This document shows, in pieces, positions 18,456-27,923 of a DNA stretch of 62,971 nt; within the stretch, counting starts at the first letter, position 1, and each line of letters starts with the position of its first letter. The notes under the pieces were generated by a model. It did not search any database and was not told the origin of the DNA. It saw nothing but the letters and a program-made list of their open reading frames with translations. Both the position numbers and the translations under genes were made by a program. Origin of the DNA: an uncultured Collinsella sp. (lineage in GTDB: Bacteria; Actinomycetota; Coriobacteriia; Coriobacteriales; Coriobacteriaceae); assembly GCA_958352845.1 (NCBI GenBank), contig CATWQC010000013.1:1-62971 (forward strand). The letters run 5' to 3'.

Positions 18456-18549
18456 TAAGGATACATGGTAGAGGCGCGTGTGCTGCAAAATTCATTAGCT
18501 GGTGACGCAGCGTGGGCTCATATCGAAGCATCTTCACCACCGTTTAAAT

Positions 18550-18588
18550 AAAAAGAAGTACCGGTTGGGAGCGGTACTTCTTTTTTAA
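18550..18588 (-). terminator. Terminator after metK
   Basis: An AAGAAGTACCG stem with its complement CGGTACTTCTT and a short loop is flanked by A- and T-runs, so it can act in both directions. It sits about 35 bases past the metK stop on the minus strand. Confidence 0.85.
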
Positions 18589-18622
18589 GCGCTTATGTCG
18601 TTGAAACCTTGGCGGTTCTTAA

Positions 18623-19903
<1,281 letters not shown>

Positions 19904-19925
19904 GATTGTCCTTTCAAAAACGTGT

Positions 19926-19952
19926 CCCGGCGACCGTTACCATTCCGCCGGG
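19926..19952 (-). promoter_or_regulatory. Hairpin in the metK leader
   Basis: Arms CCCGGCG (19926-19932) and CGCCGGG (19946-19952) form a 7-bp GC stem with a 13-base loop. On the minus strand it is followed by ACACGTTTTT and then the metK ribosome site, so the arrangement resembles a leader attenuator. I could not fit a known SAM-riboswitch consensus. The role is therefore unassigned. Confidence 0.4.
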
Positions 19953-20008
19953 CTCTCTATGCAAGGGCACATCATAGCGCGTAAATCAAACATTCACACC
20001 CTTTCCGC

Positions 20009-20106
20009 ACCTACTCATTGGGGACAGACATAAATGACCAGCCTTGCCTAAGTGCCGACAGGTTGCCCAAAGAATGGTCATTTAAGTCTGTCCCCAATGA
20101 GTAGGT
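20009..20106. repeat. Large palindromic element family C
   Basis: Two 32-base arms (20009-20040 and 20075-20106) are complementary except for one position. They enclose 34 bases. The arm core is CATTGGGGACAGAC. The element lies between the divergent metK and gltX genes, just upstream of a TATACT -10-like box at 20141-20146 for gltX. An extruded hairpin here would separate the two promoters. No second copy is seen in this window. Confidence 0.75.
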
Positions 20107-20186
20107 CGGTGCCCTTTGTGCGGAGGTTGCTTTGATGCTTTATACTGGTGCGGTTAGACATCCATCCTGCAATCGAGGAGATTTCC

Positions 20187-21662
20187 ATGGCATCAGACGT
20201 TCGCGTCCGCTTTGCACCCTCACCGACGGGCAAGCTGCACATTGGCGGCGCCCGCACCGCTATCTATAACTGGGCTTTCGCCCGTGCTAACGGCGGCACG
20301 TTCATCCTGCGCATCGACGACACCGACCCCACCCGCTCCACCGACGAGAACACGCAGATCATCCTGCGCGCCATGCGTTGGCTGGGCCTGGACTGGGACG
20401 AGGGTCCCGAGGTGGGCGGCGATTTTGGCCCCTACGCCCAGACCGAGCGCCTGGACCTGTACAAGCAGGCCGCCCAGAAGCTTTGGGACGAGGGCAAGGC
20501 CTATCCCTGCTTCTGCACCAAGGAGCAGCTCGACGCCGACCGCAAGGCCGCGCAGGAGCGCAAGGACCCCTTCCAGGGCTATCAGCGCCGTTGCCGCAAT
20601 CTTGATCCCGAGGAGGCCCGCCGTCGCATCGAGGCCGGCGAGTCCTACGTCCTTCGCATCAAGGTGCCCGAGGACCGCGGCGACGTCGTTATCCACGATG
20701 CCGTCCACGGCGAGGTGACCTTCGATGCCAAGGAGCTCGACGACTTTGTCATCTTCCGCTCCGATGGCACGCCCACGTACAACTTCGCGACTGTCGTCGA
20801 CGACGCCATGATGAAGATCACCCATGTCATCCGCGGCGACGACCACCTGTCCAACACCCCGCGTCAGGTCATGGTCTACGAGGCCCTCGGCGCGCCCGTG
20901 CCCACGTTCGCCCACATCTCCATGATCTTGGGTGCCGACGGCAAAAAGCTCTCCAAGCGCCACGGCGCCACCTCGGTGGAGGAGTACCGCGACGCCGGTT
21001 ACCTGTCCGACGCCTTCGTCAACTATCTGGCGCTGCTCGGCTGGTCGCTCGACGGCGAGACCACGATCATCCCGCGCGATGTCCTGGCCAGCAAGTTCTC
21101 GCTCGACCGCATCTCCAAGAACCCGGCGACCTTCGACCCCAAGAAGCTTGATTGGGTTAATGCCGAGTACATCAATGGCATGTCCGATGCTCAGTTTGCC
21201 GATGAGATCATGGTCCCCGAGCTGCACGAGGCGGGTCTTATCGAGGGTAATGTCGAGTACGGCGAGGATTGGATCGATGCGCTTGCTGCCATCGTTAAGC
21301 CGCGCACCAAGATGCCGGCCGACGCCGTGACCGTCGCCGCTCCCATCTTTGCTACGGCCGAGACGCTTGAGTATGACGAGAAGTCCGTCAACAAGGGCCT
21401 GGCCAAGGAAGGCATGGGTGCCATTCTGGATGCCGCCAAGGCCGCGCTCGAGGGCGTGGACGAGTGGACGGCTGTCAACATTGACGCCGCGCTTGAGCCG
21501 CTTCCCGAGCAGATGGACCTTAAGAAGCGCGTGGTGTTCCAGGCCGTGCGCGTCGCCGTTTGCGGCAACATGGTGAGCCCTCCGTTGGGCGAGACCATGG
21601 CACTCGTCGGCCGCGACGATTGCTTGGCGCGCATCGAGCGGGCCCGCACGATGGCGCTGTAA
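20187..21662 (+). CDS. gltX: Glutamyl-tRNA synthetase
   Basis: GltX charges tRNA-Glu. The 491-residue class I synthetase shows the HIGH-type motif within RFAPSPTGKLHIGGARTA at residues 7-24 and the KMSKS-type motif KLSKRHG near residue 253. The C-terminal anticodon-binding region follows. CGAGGAG lies before the chosen ATG at 20187; an upstream in-frame ATG lacks such a site. The gene is read away from metK across the family C palindrome, and a clear terminator follows. Confidence 0.96.
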   Translation: MASDVRVRFAPSPTGKLHIGGARTAIYNWAFARANGGTFILRIDDTDPTRSTDENTQIILRAMRWLGLDWDEGPEVGGDFGPYAQTERLDLYKQAAQKLWDEGKAYPCFCTKEQLDADRKAAQERKDPFQGYQRRCRNLDPEEARRRIEAGESYVLRIKVPEDRGDVVIHDAVHGEVTFDAKELDDFVIFRSDGTPTYNFATVVDDAMMKITHVIRGDDHLSNTPRQVMVYEALGAPVPTFAHISMILGADGKKLSKRHGATSVEEYRDAGYLSDAFVNYLALLGWSLDGETTIIPRDVLASKFSLDRISKNPATFDPKKLDWVNAEYINGMSDAQFADEIMVPELHEAGLIEGNVEYGEDWIDALAAIVKPRTKMPADAVTVAAPIFATAETLEYDEKSVNKGLAKEGMGAILDAAKAALEGVDEWTAVNIDAALEPLPEQMDLKKRVVFQAVRVAVCGNMVSPPLGETMALVGRDDCLARIERARTMAL

Positions 21663-21685
21663 TCGCTGCGCAAACGTATGTATCC

Positions 21686-21717
21686 GAGCCCCGTTCACCC
21701 GAGCGGGGCTCTTGTTT
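21686..21717 (+). terminator. Terminator after gltX
   Basis: GAGCCCCG and CGGGGCTC pair around a ten-base loop and are followed by TTGTTT. It lies 24 bases beyond the gltX stop. Confidence 0.85.
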
Positions 21718-21750
21718 CTGTAGACGTATGGGATAGGAGGTGCTGGGGCC

Positions 21751-24204
21751 ATGGTCGAGCAACTTTCGCTGTTTGGTTCGCCGGAACCGGAGGAAGCTCC
21801 GAAGTCCGCGGCTCCTGCCGCCGCCCCGGCGCAGCCCGAGCCCGCACCTGAGCCCATCGCCGCCTATGCGAGCGTGGTTCTCGACATCCCAACGCGTGCG
21901 CTGTCCGAGCCGTTTGCCTATGGCATTCCTCAACCTCTTGCTAGCGAAGCGCAGATCGGATCAACGGTCCTGGTCCACTTTGGTAACCGTGCCGCCGCGG
22001 GCTATATTGTCGACATTGCGCCTGAGCTGGGCGACCTACAAGGCAACATCGCCCTCGACCCCGCACGCATCAAGCCCATCGAGGCTATCCTCAGCAAACC
22101 GCTCTTTACTGTCGAGGCTGCCCGTATCGCACGCTGGATGAGCCGCGAGTATGTCGCGACGCTTTCCGAGTGCCTGCGTTTGTTCTTGCCCCCGGGCGGA
22201 AGTCCGCGCGTGGTCAAGGGCGATGACGGCGTGTGGACGGTTGAGCGCCCCGCCGTCAAGCCTATCCAAAACCGCTGGGTCATGCTCACGCCCGAGGGTT
22301 TCGACTACACGCCGCCCAAGACCGCCGTTCGCCAGCGCCAGCTCATCGAGGCGCTCCAATCCGGCCCGGTCACGACGCGCGACCTCAACCTGCTCTATAA
22401 CAGCATGTCGGCGACCATCAAGGCGCTTGAAAAACGCGGTGTCGTGGTGGTGGAAGAGCGCCGTGCGTGGCGTGGCTGCAGCGAGCAGACCACGCTGTCC
22501 TCGGCGAGCGGTAAGGCGCCGGTGGCACTCACCAACGGCCAGCAGCAGGCGCTCGCGCAGATTGAGCGAGCTCGCCTGGATGCACACGGCGACGTGGTGC
22601 TCGTCGATGGCGTCACCGGTTCCGGCAAAACCGAGGTCTACCTCTCCGCCATCGAGCGCGTGCTGGCAGCCGGCCGTTCGGCCTGCGTGCTCGTGCCCGA
22701 GATCTCGCTGACGGCCCAGACCGTCGGCCGTTTTCGCTCGCGCTTTGGCGAGACGGTCGCCGTGTTCCATTCGCGTCTTTCGGCCGGCGAGCGTCTGGAC
22801 CAGTGGGATATGGTCGCCAGCGGTGCGGCCCGCGTGGTCGTCGGCGCCCGCTCGGCGCTCTTTTGCCCGCTTGACGACTTGGGCCTTATCATCATTGACG
22901 AGGAACATGAGACCAGCTACAAGCAGGGCTCCAGCCCGCGCTACCACGCGCGCGAGGTAGCGGCCGAGATGGCGCGGCGCTATCGCTGCCCACTCGTGTT
23001 GGGCTCGGCCACGCCTTCTGCTGAGGCCCTCGACCGCTGCCGCCGCGGCACGTATAACGGTGCCACCTGGACGCGCGTCGAGATGCCCGAGCGCCCGGGA
23101 CACGCCGTGCTGCCGACTGTCCGCATTGCCGACCTGCGCCGCGAGTTCGCGCACGGTAGCCGCTCCATGTTCTCTAAACCTCTGATGGAAGGCCTGGAGC
23201 GTGTGGTCGAGCGCCGCGAAAAGGCCGTGTTGCTGCACAACCGGCGTGGCTTTGCGCCCTTCCTGATGTGCCGCGAGTGCGGATGTGTCCCCACGTGCAA
23301 CCACTGCTCCACCGCGCTCACGTACCACGAGCGCACGCACACGCTGCAGTGTCACACCTGCGGTTCGTCCTGGCGCGTGCAGCCGTATCCCGCGCCCACG
23401 AGCCGTTGCCCCAAATGTGGCAGTCGCTACCTGGCAAAAATGGGTATGGGCACTCAGCAGATCGAGGACGCACTGCACCAGATGCTTCCCGAGGACGTCG
23501 CCATTATTCGCATGGATGCCGATTCCACGCGCGGCAAGGATGCGCACAAAAAGCTGCTCGAGCAGTTCGATGCCGCCGATTGTGCGGTGCTGCTGGGCAC
23601 CCAGATGATCGCCAAGGGCCTCGACTTTCCCGAGGTCACGCTCGTGGGCGTGGTCAATGCCGACTTTGCGTTAAAGCTGCCTGATTTCCGTGCAGGGGAG
23701 CGCGCCTACGATCTGCTGGAGCAAGTCGCCGGCCGTGCCGGTCGTGGTGATCGCCCCGGCGAGGTCATCATCCAGACCTACCTGCCCGATGACCCGGTAA
23801 TTCGCGCCGTCGCTGAGCACGACCGTTCGATCTTTACCGACTACGACCTGGACCAGCGCCGCGACGCGCTGTACCCGCCGTTTGTTCGCTTGGTCAACAT
23901 CTTGGTGTGGTCGGCGAACCGAGACGACGCGCAGGACTACATCGGGCGCATTGCAAAGCTTCTTAAGCGCCGCTGGCATGCCGCCGCGCCCGACTTTTTG
24001 CGGGCGGGGAGTGTCGTGCCGCAGGTGCTGGGCCCGGCTTCGTGTGTAATCGAGAGAGCCAAGGACCGTTACCGCTTCCATCTGCTTGCGAAGTCGCCCG
24101 TGGGGTACCATGTCTCTGATGATATCGACGCCTGCCTCAAAGAGGTGGGCTCTGTGCGCGGCGTGAGCGTGAGCGTTGACGTCGACGCCTATGATTTGAT
24201 GTAA
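21751..24204 (+). CDS. priA: Primosomal replication restart helicase PriA
   Basis: PriA reloads the replisome at stalled forks. The 817-residue protein has a Pro/Ala-rich N-terminal stretch, then the DNA-binding region. A DEAH-type helicase follows, with Walker A GVTGSGKTEVYL near residue 289 and the DEEH box in IIDEEHETSYKQ. The zinc-binding cysteines (CRECG, CNHCS, CHTCG, CPKCG) lie in the middle of the helicase. Motif VAGRAGRGDRPG appears near the C-terminal third. AGGAGG precedes the ATG at a longer than usual distance of about ten bases. Confidence 0.96.
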   Translation: MVEQLSLFGSPEPEEAPKSAAPAAAPAQPEPAPEPIAAYASVVLDIPTRALSEPFAYGIPQPLASEAQIGSTVLVHFGNRAAAGYIVDIAPELGDLQGNIALDPARIKPIEAILSKPLFTVEAARIARWMSREYVATLSECLRLFLPPGGSPRVVKGDDGVWTVERPAVKPIQNRWVMLTPEGFDYTPPKTAVRQRQLIEALQSGPVTTRDLNLLYNSMSATIKALEKRGVVVVEERRAWRGCSEQTTLSSASGKAPVALTNGQQQALAQIERARLDAHGDVVLVDGVTGSGKTEVYLSAIERVLAAGRSACVLVPEISLTAQTVGRFRSRFGETVAVFHSRLSAGERLDQWDMVASGAARVVVGARSALFCPLDDLGLIIIDEEHETSYKQGSSPRYHAREVAAEMARRYRCPLVLGSATPSAEALDRCRRGTYNGATWTRVEMPERPGHAVLPTVRIADLRREFAHGSRSMFSKPLMEGLERVVERREKAVLLHNRRGFAPFLMCRECGCVPTCNHCSTALTYHERTHTLQCHTCGSSWRVQPYPAPTSRCPKCGSRYLAKMGMGTQQIEDALHQMLPEDVAIIRMDADSTRGKDAHKKLLEQFDAADCAVLLGTQMIAKGLDFPEVTLVGVVNADFALKLPDFRAGERAYDLLEQVAGRAGRGDRPGEVIIQTYLPDDPVIRAVAEHDRSIFTDYDLDQRRDALYPPFVRLVNILVWSANRDDAQDYIGRIAKLLKRRWHAAAPDFLRAGSVVPQVLGPASCVIERAKDRYRFHLLAKSPVGYHVSDDIDACLKEVGSVRGVSVSVDVDAYDLM

Positions 24205-24222
24205 TAACCCGAAAGGATGGCC

Positions 24223-24759
24223 ATGGAAGCCAACGGAATTGTACTGTCGCCCGACCCTCGTCTGCGCCAGGAGTGCGCCGTCATCGAGGAGATCACCCCG
24301 GCGATCGAGGCGCTTGTCGAGAAGATGAAGAAGATGATGTTCGAGAACGGCGGTTGCGGCCTGGCTGCCCCGCAGATCGGCGAGCTCATTCAGCTCGTCA
24401 CCATCGACTGCGACTACAGCGACAAGAACGACTACGACCCCTACGTGCTCATCAACCCTGTCATTGTTGAGCAGAGTGACCATCTTGTGCCCTTTAGCGA
24501 GGGCTGCCTTTCCATTCCTGGCATTAGCTGCGAGATTGAGCGTCCTGACCATGTCGTCGTCGAGGCGTACGACTTGGACGCCAACCTGATTCGCTATGAG
24601 GCTTCGGGCGACCTGTTCTGCGTGTGCCTGCAGCACGAGATCGATCACCTGCACGGTAACACCATGTTCGAGCGACTGAAGCCGATGCAGCGCATCAAGG
24701 CAGTCAAGGAGTACCAGGACGCCCTGGCCCGCGGCGCTCGACCGGGCGAGACGGAGTAA
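24223..24759 (+). CDS. def: Peptide deformylase
   Basis: Def removes the formyl group from nascent proteins and works with Fmt, encoded downstream. All three family motifs are present: GCGLAAPQIG, EGCLSIPG with the metal-binding cysteine, and QHEIDHLHG with the two metal-binding histidines and the catalytic glutamate. The ATG at 24223 has GAAAGG at suitable spacing; the ATG at 24217 is too close to that site. A 178-residue product is normal for the family. Confidence 0.95.
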   Translation: MEANGIVLSPDPRLRQECAVIEEITPAIEALVEKMKKMMFENGGCGLAAPQIGELIQLVTIDCDYSDKNDYDPYVLINPVIVEQSDHLVPFSEGCLSIPGISCEIERPDHVVVEAYDLDANLIRYEASGDLFCVCLQHEIDHLHGNTMFERLKPMQRIKAVKEYQDALARGARPGETE

Positions 24760-24766
24760 GTCGTCC

Positions 24767-24903
24767 GTCCCCTTCCGCCACAGGGCTTAGGTTTTGCTCC
24801 ATGCTCAAACAGTCCTGCTCGCACGAAGAGCACATTAAGTGCTCTTCGGCTCGTGCGGAACTGCGCGTGGAGCAATAACCTAAGCCCTGTGGCGGAAGGG
24901 GAC
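24767..24903. repeat. Large palindromic element family B, copy 2
   Basis: Outer arms of 27 perfectly paired bases (24767-24793 and 24877-24903) extend inward with a few mismatches. The tip stem is GAAGAGCAC/GTGCTCTTC with the same ATTAA cap as copy 1. Three of its nine base pairs differ from copy 1, and all three remain complementary. Flanks AGTCCTGCTCGCAC and GGCTCGTGCGGAACT match copy 1. The element starts just after the def stop and lies upstream of a separate terminator. Confidence 0.8.
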
Positions 24904-24978
24904 TGCGTTTTCGTGCTCCTTTTCGCCCGGGTGCCGTCGGGCCAGGGAAGGGCGTCTTCGCTGATAATTGCTTTGCTG

Positions 24979-25015
24979 AAAGAGCTGCTTTTATTGCGGC
25001 TCTTTCTTTGGTTTT
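24979..25015 (+). terminator. Terminator between def and fmt
   Basis: AAAGAGCTGC pairs with GCGGCTCTTT (one mismatch) and is followed by CTTTGGTTTT. It ends the priA-def transcript, so fmt-rsmB probably has its own promoter in the remaining 100 bases. Confidence 0.7.
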
Positions 25016-25120
25016 GGGTATATTTGTTCTTGTTGAATTGTTATTGCGGATGGGCTAGTGACTTGGCTTTCCGCTGTTCTTTGTAGCCGTCTCGGCTTTG
25101 GTTGAGGGGAGACGTTCTTT

Positions 25121-26041
25121 ATGCGTATTGTGTTTATGGGTACGCCTGATTTTGCTGTGCCTTCGCTGGTTTCGCTTGTTGAGGCTGGTAACGAGATTGC
25201 GCTTGTTGTTACTCGTCCTGATGCTGTTCGTGGGCGTGGTAAAAAGTTGGAGCCGTCTCCTGTTAAGGCTAAGGCGCTTGAGCTGGGGTTGCCGGTCGTT
25301 GAGGCCAATCGTATGACGCCGGAGGTAGTTGAGGCGCTCCAGGCTGCAGATGCCGATATTTTCTGTGTGGCTGCTTATGGCTGTATTTTGCCGGATGAGG
25401 TGCTGCATATGGCGCCGCTTGGTATTGTGAATGTTCATGCGTCCTTGCTGCCTCGTTGGCGTGGGGCTGCTCCTATTCAGCGTGCGATTCTCGCTGGTGA
25501 TGAGGTTGCTGGCGTTTCCATTATGCGTATTGGGCATGGCGTGGATACCGGTGCTTATTGTGCTCAGGCTTCCACGTCGGTTGCCGGTAAGCATGCTGAG
25601 GCGCTGACCATGGAGCTTGGTGAGCTTGGCGGCAAACTGCTTGCCGATACGCTTCCTTCGCTTGCCGATGGCACCGCCGTGTGGACTGAACAGGATGAGG
25701 CGCTCGTTACCCATGCTGCCAAGATTTCCAAGCTGGAGATGCGTCTGGATCCGCAGATGGCGGCGCTCGATTGCGAGCGTCATGTGCTCGCTTCGTCCGA
25801 TACCGCTCCCGCCCGTTGCGTGATTGCCGGCAAGACTGTGCGCGTGCTCGATGCTGCACCGGCTGATGTGTCGCTTGGCGAGGGTCAGGTTCTCGTTAAG
25901 GCCAAGCGTGTTTACCTGGGTCTTTCCGATGGCTCGGTTGAGTTGCTCGAGGTTAAGCCCGATGGCAAGCGTGCTATGTCTGCTTCTGCCTGGGCTGCTG
26001 GCCTGCAGGGTGCCGATCTTATCTGGGGTGTTTTATCATGA
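25121..26041 (+). CDS. fmt: Methionyl-tRNA formyltransferase
   Basis: Fmt formylates initiator methionyl-tRNA. The 306-residue protein begins with MRIVFMGTPDFAVPSL and has the catalytic motif HASLLPRWRGAAPIQ near residue 108 and the family aspartate in GVDTG. Its end overlaps rsmB by four bases. Third codon positions are noticeably richer in T than in def or priA next door, a local shift that continues part-way into rsmB. Confidence 0.95.
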   Translation: MRIVFMGTPDFAVPSLVSLVEAGNEIALVVTRPDAVRGRGKKLEPSPVKAKALELGLPVVEANRMTPEVVEALQAADADIFCVAAYGCILPDEVLHMAPLGIVNVHASLLPRWRGAAPIQRAILAGDEVAGVSIMRIGHGVDTGAYCAQASTSVAGKHAEALTMELGELGGKLLADTLPSLADGTAVWTEQDEALVTHAAKISKLEMRLDPQMAALDCERHVLASSDTAPARCVIAGKTVRVLDAAPADVSLGEGQVLVKAKRVYLGLSDGSVELLEVKPDGKRAMSASAWAAGLQGADLIWGVLS

Positions 26042-27438
26042 GTAAGCTGTCTCCCGCGCGCAAGCTTGCGCTCGATGTGCTGATGGAGGCCGACCGTCGC
26101 GGCATGTATGCGCGTGACGTGCTGTCCTCTCGCGCATCTGCCAAGGCCATTGACCAGCGCGATTCCGCTTTTGCCGCTCGCTTGGCGCTGGGTGTTGCCG
26201 CCACGCAGGGTATTTTGGACGAGCTGCTCGATCGGTTTCTTGATAAGCCTAAAAAGGTTGCGCCTCGTGTGCGCATGGCACTTCGCATCTCGGCCTTCGA
26301 GATGCTCTATCTGCATACGCCTGGCCGCGTTGCCGTAAGTCAGGGTGTTGAGCTGGTTCGCTGCGGTGCTAAGTCCGCCGCTGGCTTGGCCAATGCTGTA
26401 CTGCATAAGGTTGCGGACAATGTTGAGGACTTTGCTACTGCATCCGATGTGGATGAGTCTGAGCGACGCTTGGTCCGTCTGTCGCGCCTGATGGGGCTGC
26501 CGCGATGGCTGTGCGCTCGTATTATGGCGTCGTTTGACACGCCTGAGGGTGCGCTTAACTTTGCCGGCAATCTGGCCCCCGCGCCGCTGGCCCTGCATGA
26601 GAACGCCTTTGCAACCAAACCTGATCCGTATATCTCGCAGCTCGTCGCGCCTGTCTTCCCGGGCTGCCATGCCCCGGTTGATGCCCAGGTTACCGTTGCT
26701 TCTGGTGTGTTTGAGCATGCTGCCGCGGTGGCGTCTGATCTCAATGCGCAGCTTATCGCCACAGCTGCCACGCGCCCTGGAAGCTGCCTTGAGATTGGTG
26801 CCGGTCGCGGTACCAAGACCTATGTGATGATGTGCCAGGCAAAGCGTGCGGAATATGAGCGTCAGCATACGGCGCTCGATCTGCATGATCGCAAGTGCGA
26901 TCTGAATCTCGCTCGCCTGCATAAGGCCGGTATTCAGGGCGTTCGTACGGTTTCGGGTGATGCCTGCGAGCTCGATGAGGTACTCACATCGTTTGATGCC
27001 ATGCGCGGTGAGCGGGTCAAGTTCGATACCGTGTTTATCGATGCGCCGTGCTCGGGCACCGGAACCATGCGTCGTCATCCCGAGATCCCGTGGCGTCTGA
27101 CTGAAAAGGATGTGACGGTTGAGCTGCCCAAACTGCAGCTGACGATGCTCAAGGAAGCCGCTGCGCGCGTGGCTGCCGGCGGTGAGCTCATCTATGCGAC
27201 GTGCTCGGTCTTCGACGAGGAGAACACGCAGGTGGTGGATGCGTTCCTTGCTTCTCCCGAGGGTGCCGGCTTTAGCGTGGCACCGCTTTCCGAGGCGCAG
27301 ATTCTGCAACTCCCCGAGTTCGATCAGGCTAAGAAGCTCGTATCCGTACGCCAGAACGAACGAGGCCTCTTCCAAAGCGTGCCGGTAAACGCCGACTCCT
27401 ACGACGGCCACTTCTGCGCCAGGCTGGTCCGCAAGTAA
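26038..27438 (+). CDS. rsmB: 16S rRNA (cytosine-967 C5) methyltransferase
   Basis: RsmB methylates C967 of 16S rRNA. The first 150 or so residues form a NusB-like RNA-binding domain, and the rest is a Rossmann-type methyltransferase. The SAM motif is LEIGAGRGTKT near residue 255. The two catalytic cysteines lie in DAPCSGTGTMRRHPE and in ATCSVFDEEN. The ATG overlaps the fmt stop (ATGA). A family A palindrome follows the stop. Confidence 0.94.
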   Translation: MSKLSPARKLALDVLMEADRRGMYARDVLSSRASAKAIDQRDSAFAARLALGVAATQGILDELLDRFLDKPKKVAPRVRMALRISAFEMLYLHTPGRVAVSQGVELVRCGAKSAAGLANAVLHKVADNVEDFATASDVDESERRLVRLSRLMGLPRWLCARIMASFDTPEGALNFAGNLAPAPLALHENAFATKPDPYISQLVAPVFPGCHAPVDAQVTVASGVFEHAAAVASDLNAQLIATAATRPGSCLEIGAGRGTKTYVMMCQAKRAEYERQHTALDLHDRKCDLNLARLHKAGIQGVRTVSGDACELDEVLTSFDAMRGERVKFDTVFIDAPCSGTGTMRRHPEIPWRLTEKDVTVELPKLQLTMLKEAAARVAAGGELIYATCSVFDEENTQVVDAFLASPEGAGFSVAPLSEAQILQLPEFDQAKKLVSVRQNERGLFQSVPVNADSYDGHFCARLVRK

Positions 27439-27444
27439 CGACTA

Positions 27445-27511
27445 AGTTGCGGTGAAATAGGGATTGAATAGCGGCTTCTGCCCGCCAAACAGCCCTTATT
27501 TCACCGCAACT
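27445..27511. repeat. Palindromic repeat family A, copy 2
   Basis: The arms AGTTGCGGTGAAATA (27445-27459) and TATTTCACCGCAACT (27497-27511) pair perfectly over 15 bp and enclose 37 bases. The arm matches copy 1 at 11187-11255, while the interior does not. It begins seven bases after the rsmB stop. Confidence 0.8.
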
Positions 27512-27555
27512 CATAAGGAAACCTGGGTAGATTATTAGCTACTCATAGCTCAAAG

Positions 27556-27593
27556 AAATAGCCCCGCGATCGGTGCCGGTCGCGGGGCTATTT
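27556..27593. terminator. Bidirectional terminator between rsmB and the FmdB-like gene
   Basis: A 14-bp stem AAATAGCCCCGCGA / TCGCGGGGCTATTT with a ten-base loop has A- and T-rich flanks on both sides. It serves the convergent rsmB and zinc-ribbon genes. Confidence 0.88.
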
Positions 27594-27598
27594 GGTTT

Positions 27599-27835
27599 CT
27601 AGTGGTTATGCGGGCAATTGGCGCAGCAGCCGCTGGTGGCGTTGGTGCTGGAGCCGCCGCTTCGCTGGTCGGTGTTGTAGAAACCGCTACCCTCAAATTT
27701 AATGCCGCTGGCCGAGAACGTCTTGGCTGCCGGGGCACCGCAGCTAGGGCACACGACCTCGGGAGTCTCGGACATGGGATGCTCAACCTCAAACACGTTG
27801 CCGCAGCTCGAGCACTTGTAATCGTAGCGCGCCAT
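27599..27835 (-). CDS. FmdB-family zinc ribbon protein
   Basis: A 78-residue protein with two CXXC knuckles (CSSCG and CPSCG) in the N-terminal half, the pattern of the FmdB/putative regulatory zinc-ribbon family. The C-terminus adds GCCANCPHNH, which may hold another metal site. The function of such proteins is not established; some are linked to regulation of amidase or formamidase genes. It is transcribed from its own short leader, 89 bases from the GH13-GH77 stop. Confidence 0.8.
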   Translation of the reverse strand: MARYDYKCSSCGNVFEVEHPMSETPEVVCPSCGAPAAKTFSASGIKFEGSGFYNTDQRSGGSSTNATSGCCANCPHNH

Positions 27836-27923
27836 AATACTTCCTTTTCAGCACAAAGCGGGCAGATTACTCTGCCCGCAAAAATTCAAACGTTTGTAAC
27901 TGTACCCTATATCGGGGGTTTTA

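Noticed and set aside
19904..20010. A known SAM riboswitch upstream of metK
   Set aside because: Only one short GC hairpin is present. The multi-stem junction and conserved core of known classes were not found.
20220..21857. A 545-codon minus-strand frame
   Set aside because: Antisense to gltX and crossing the gltX terminator; no motif or start site.
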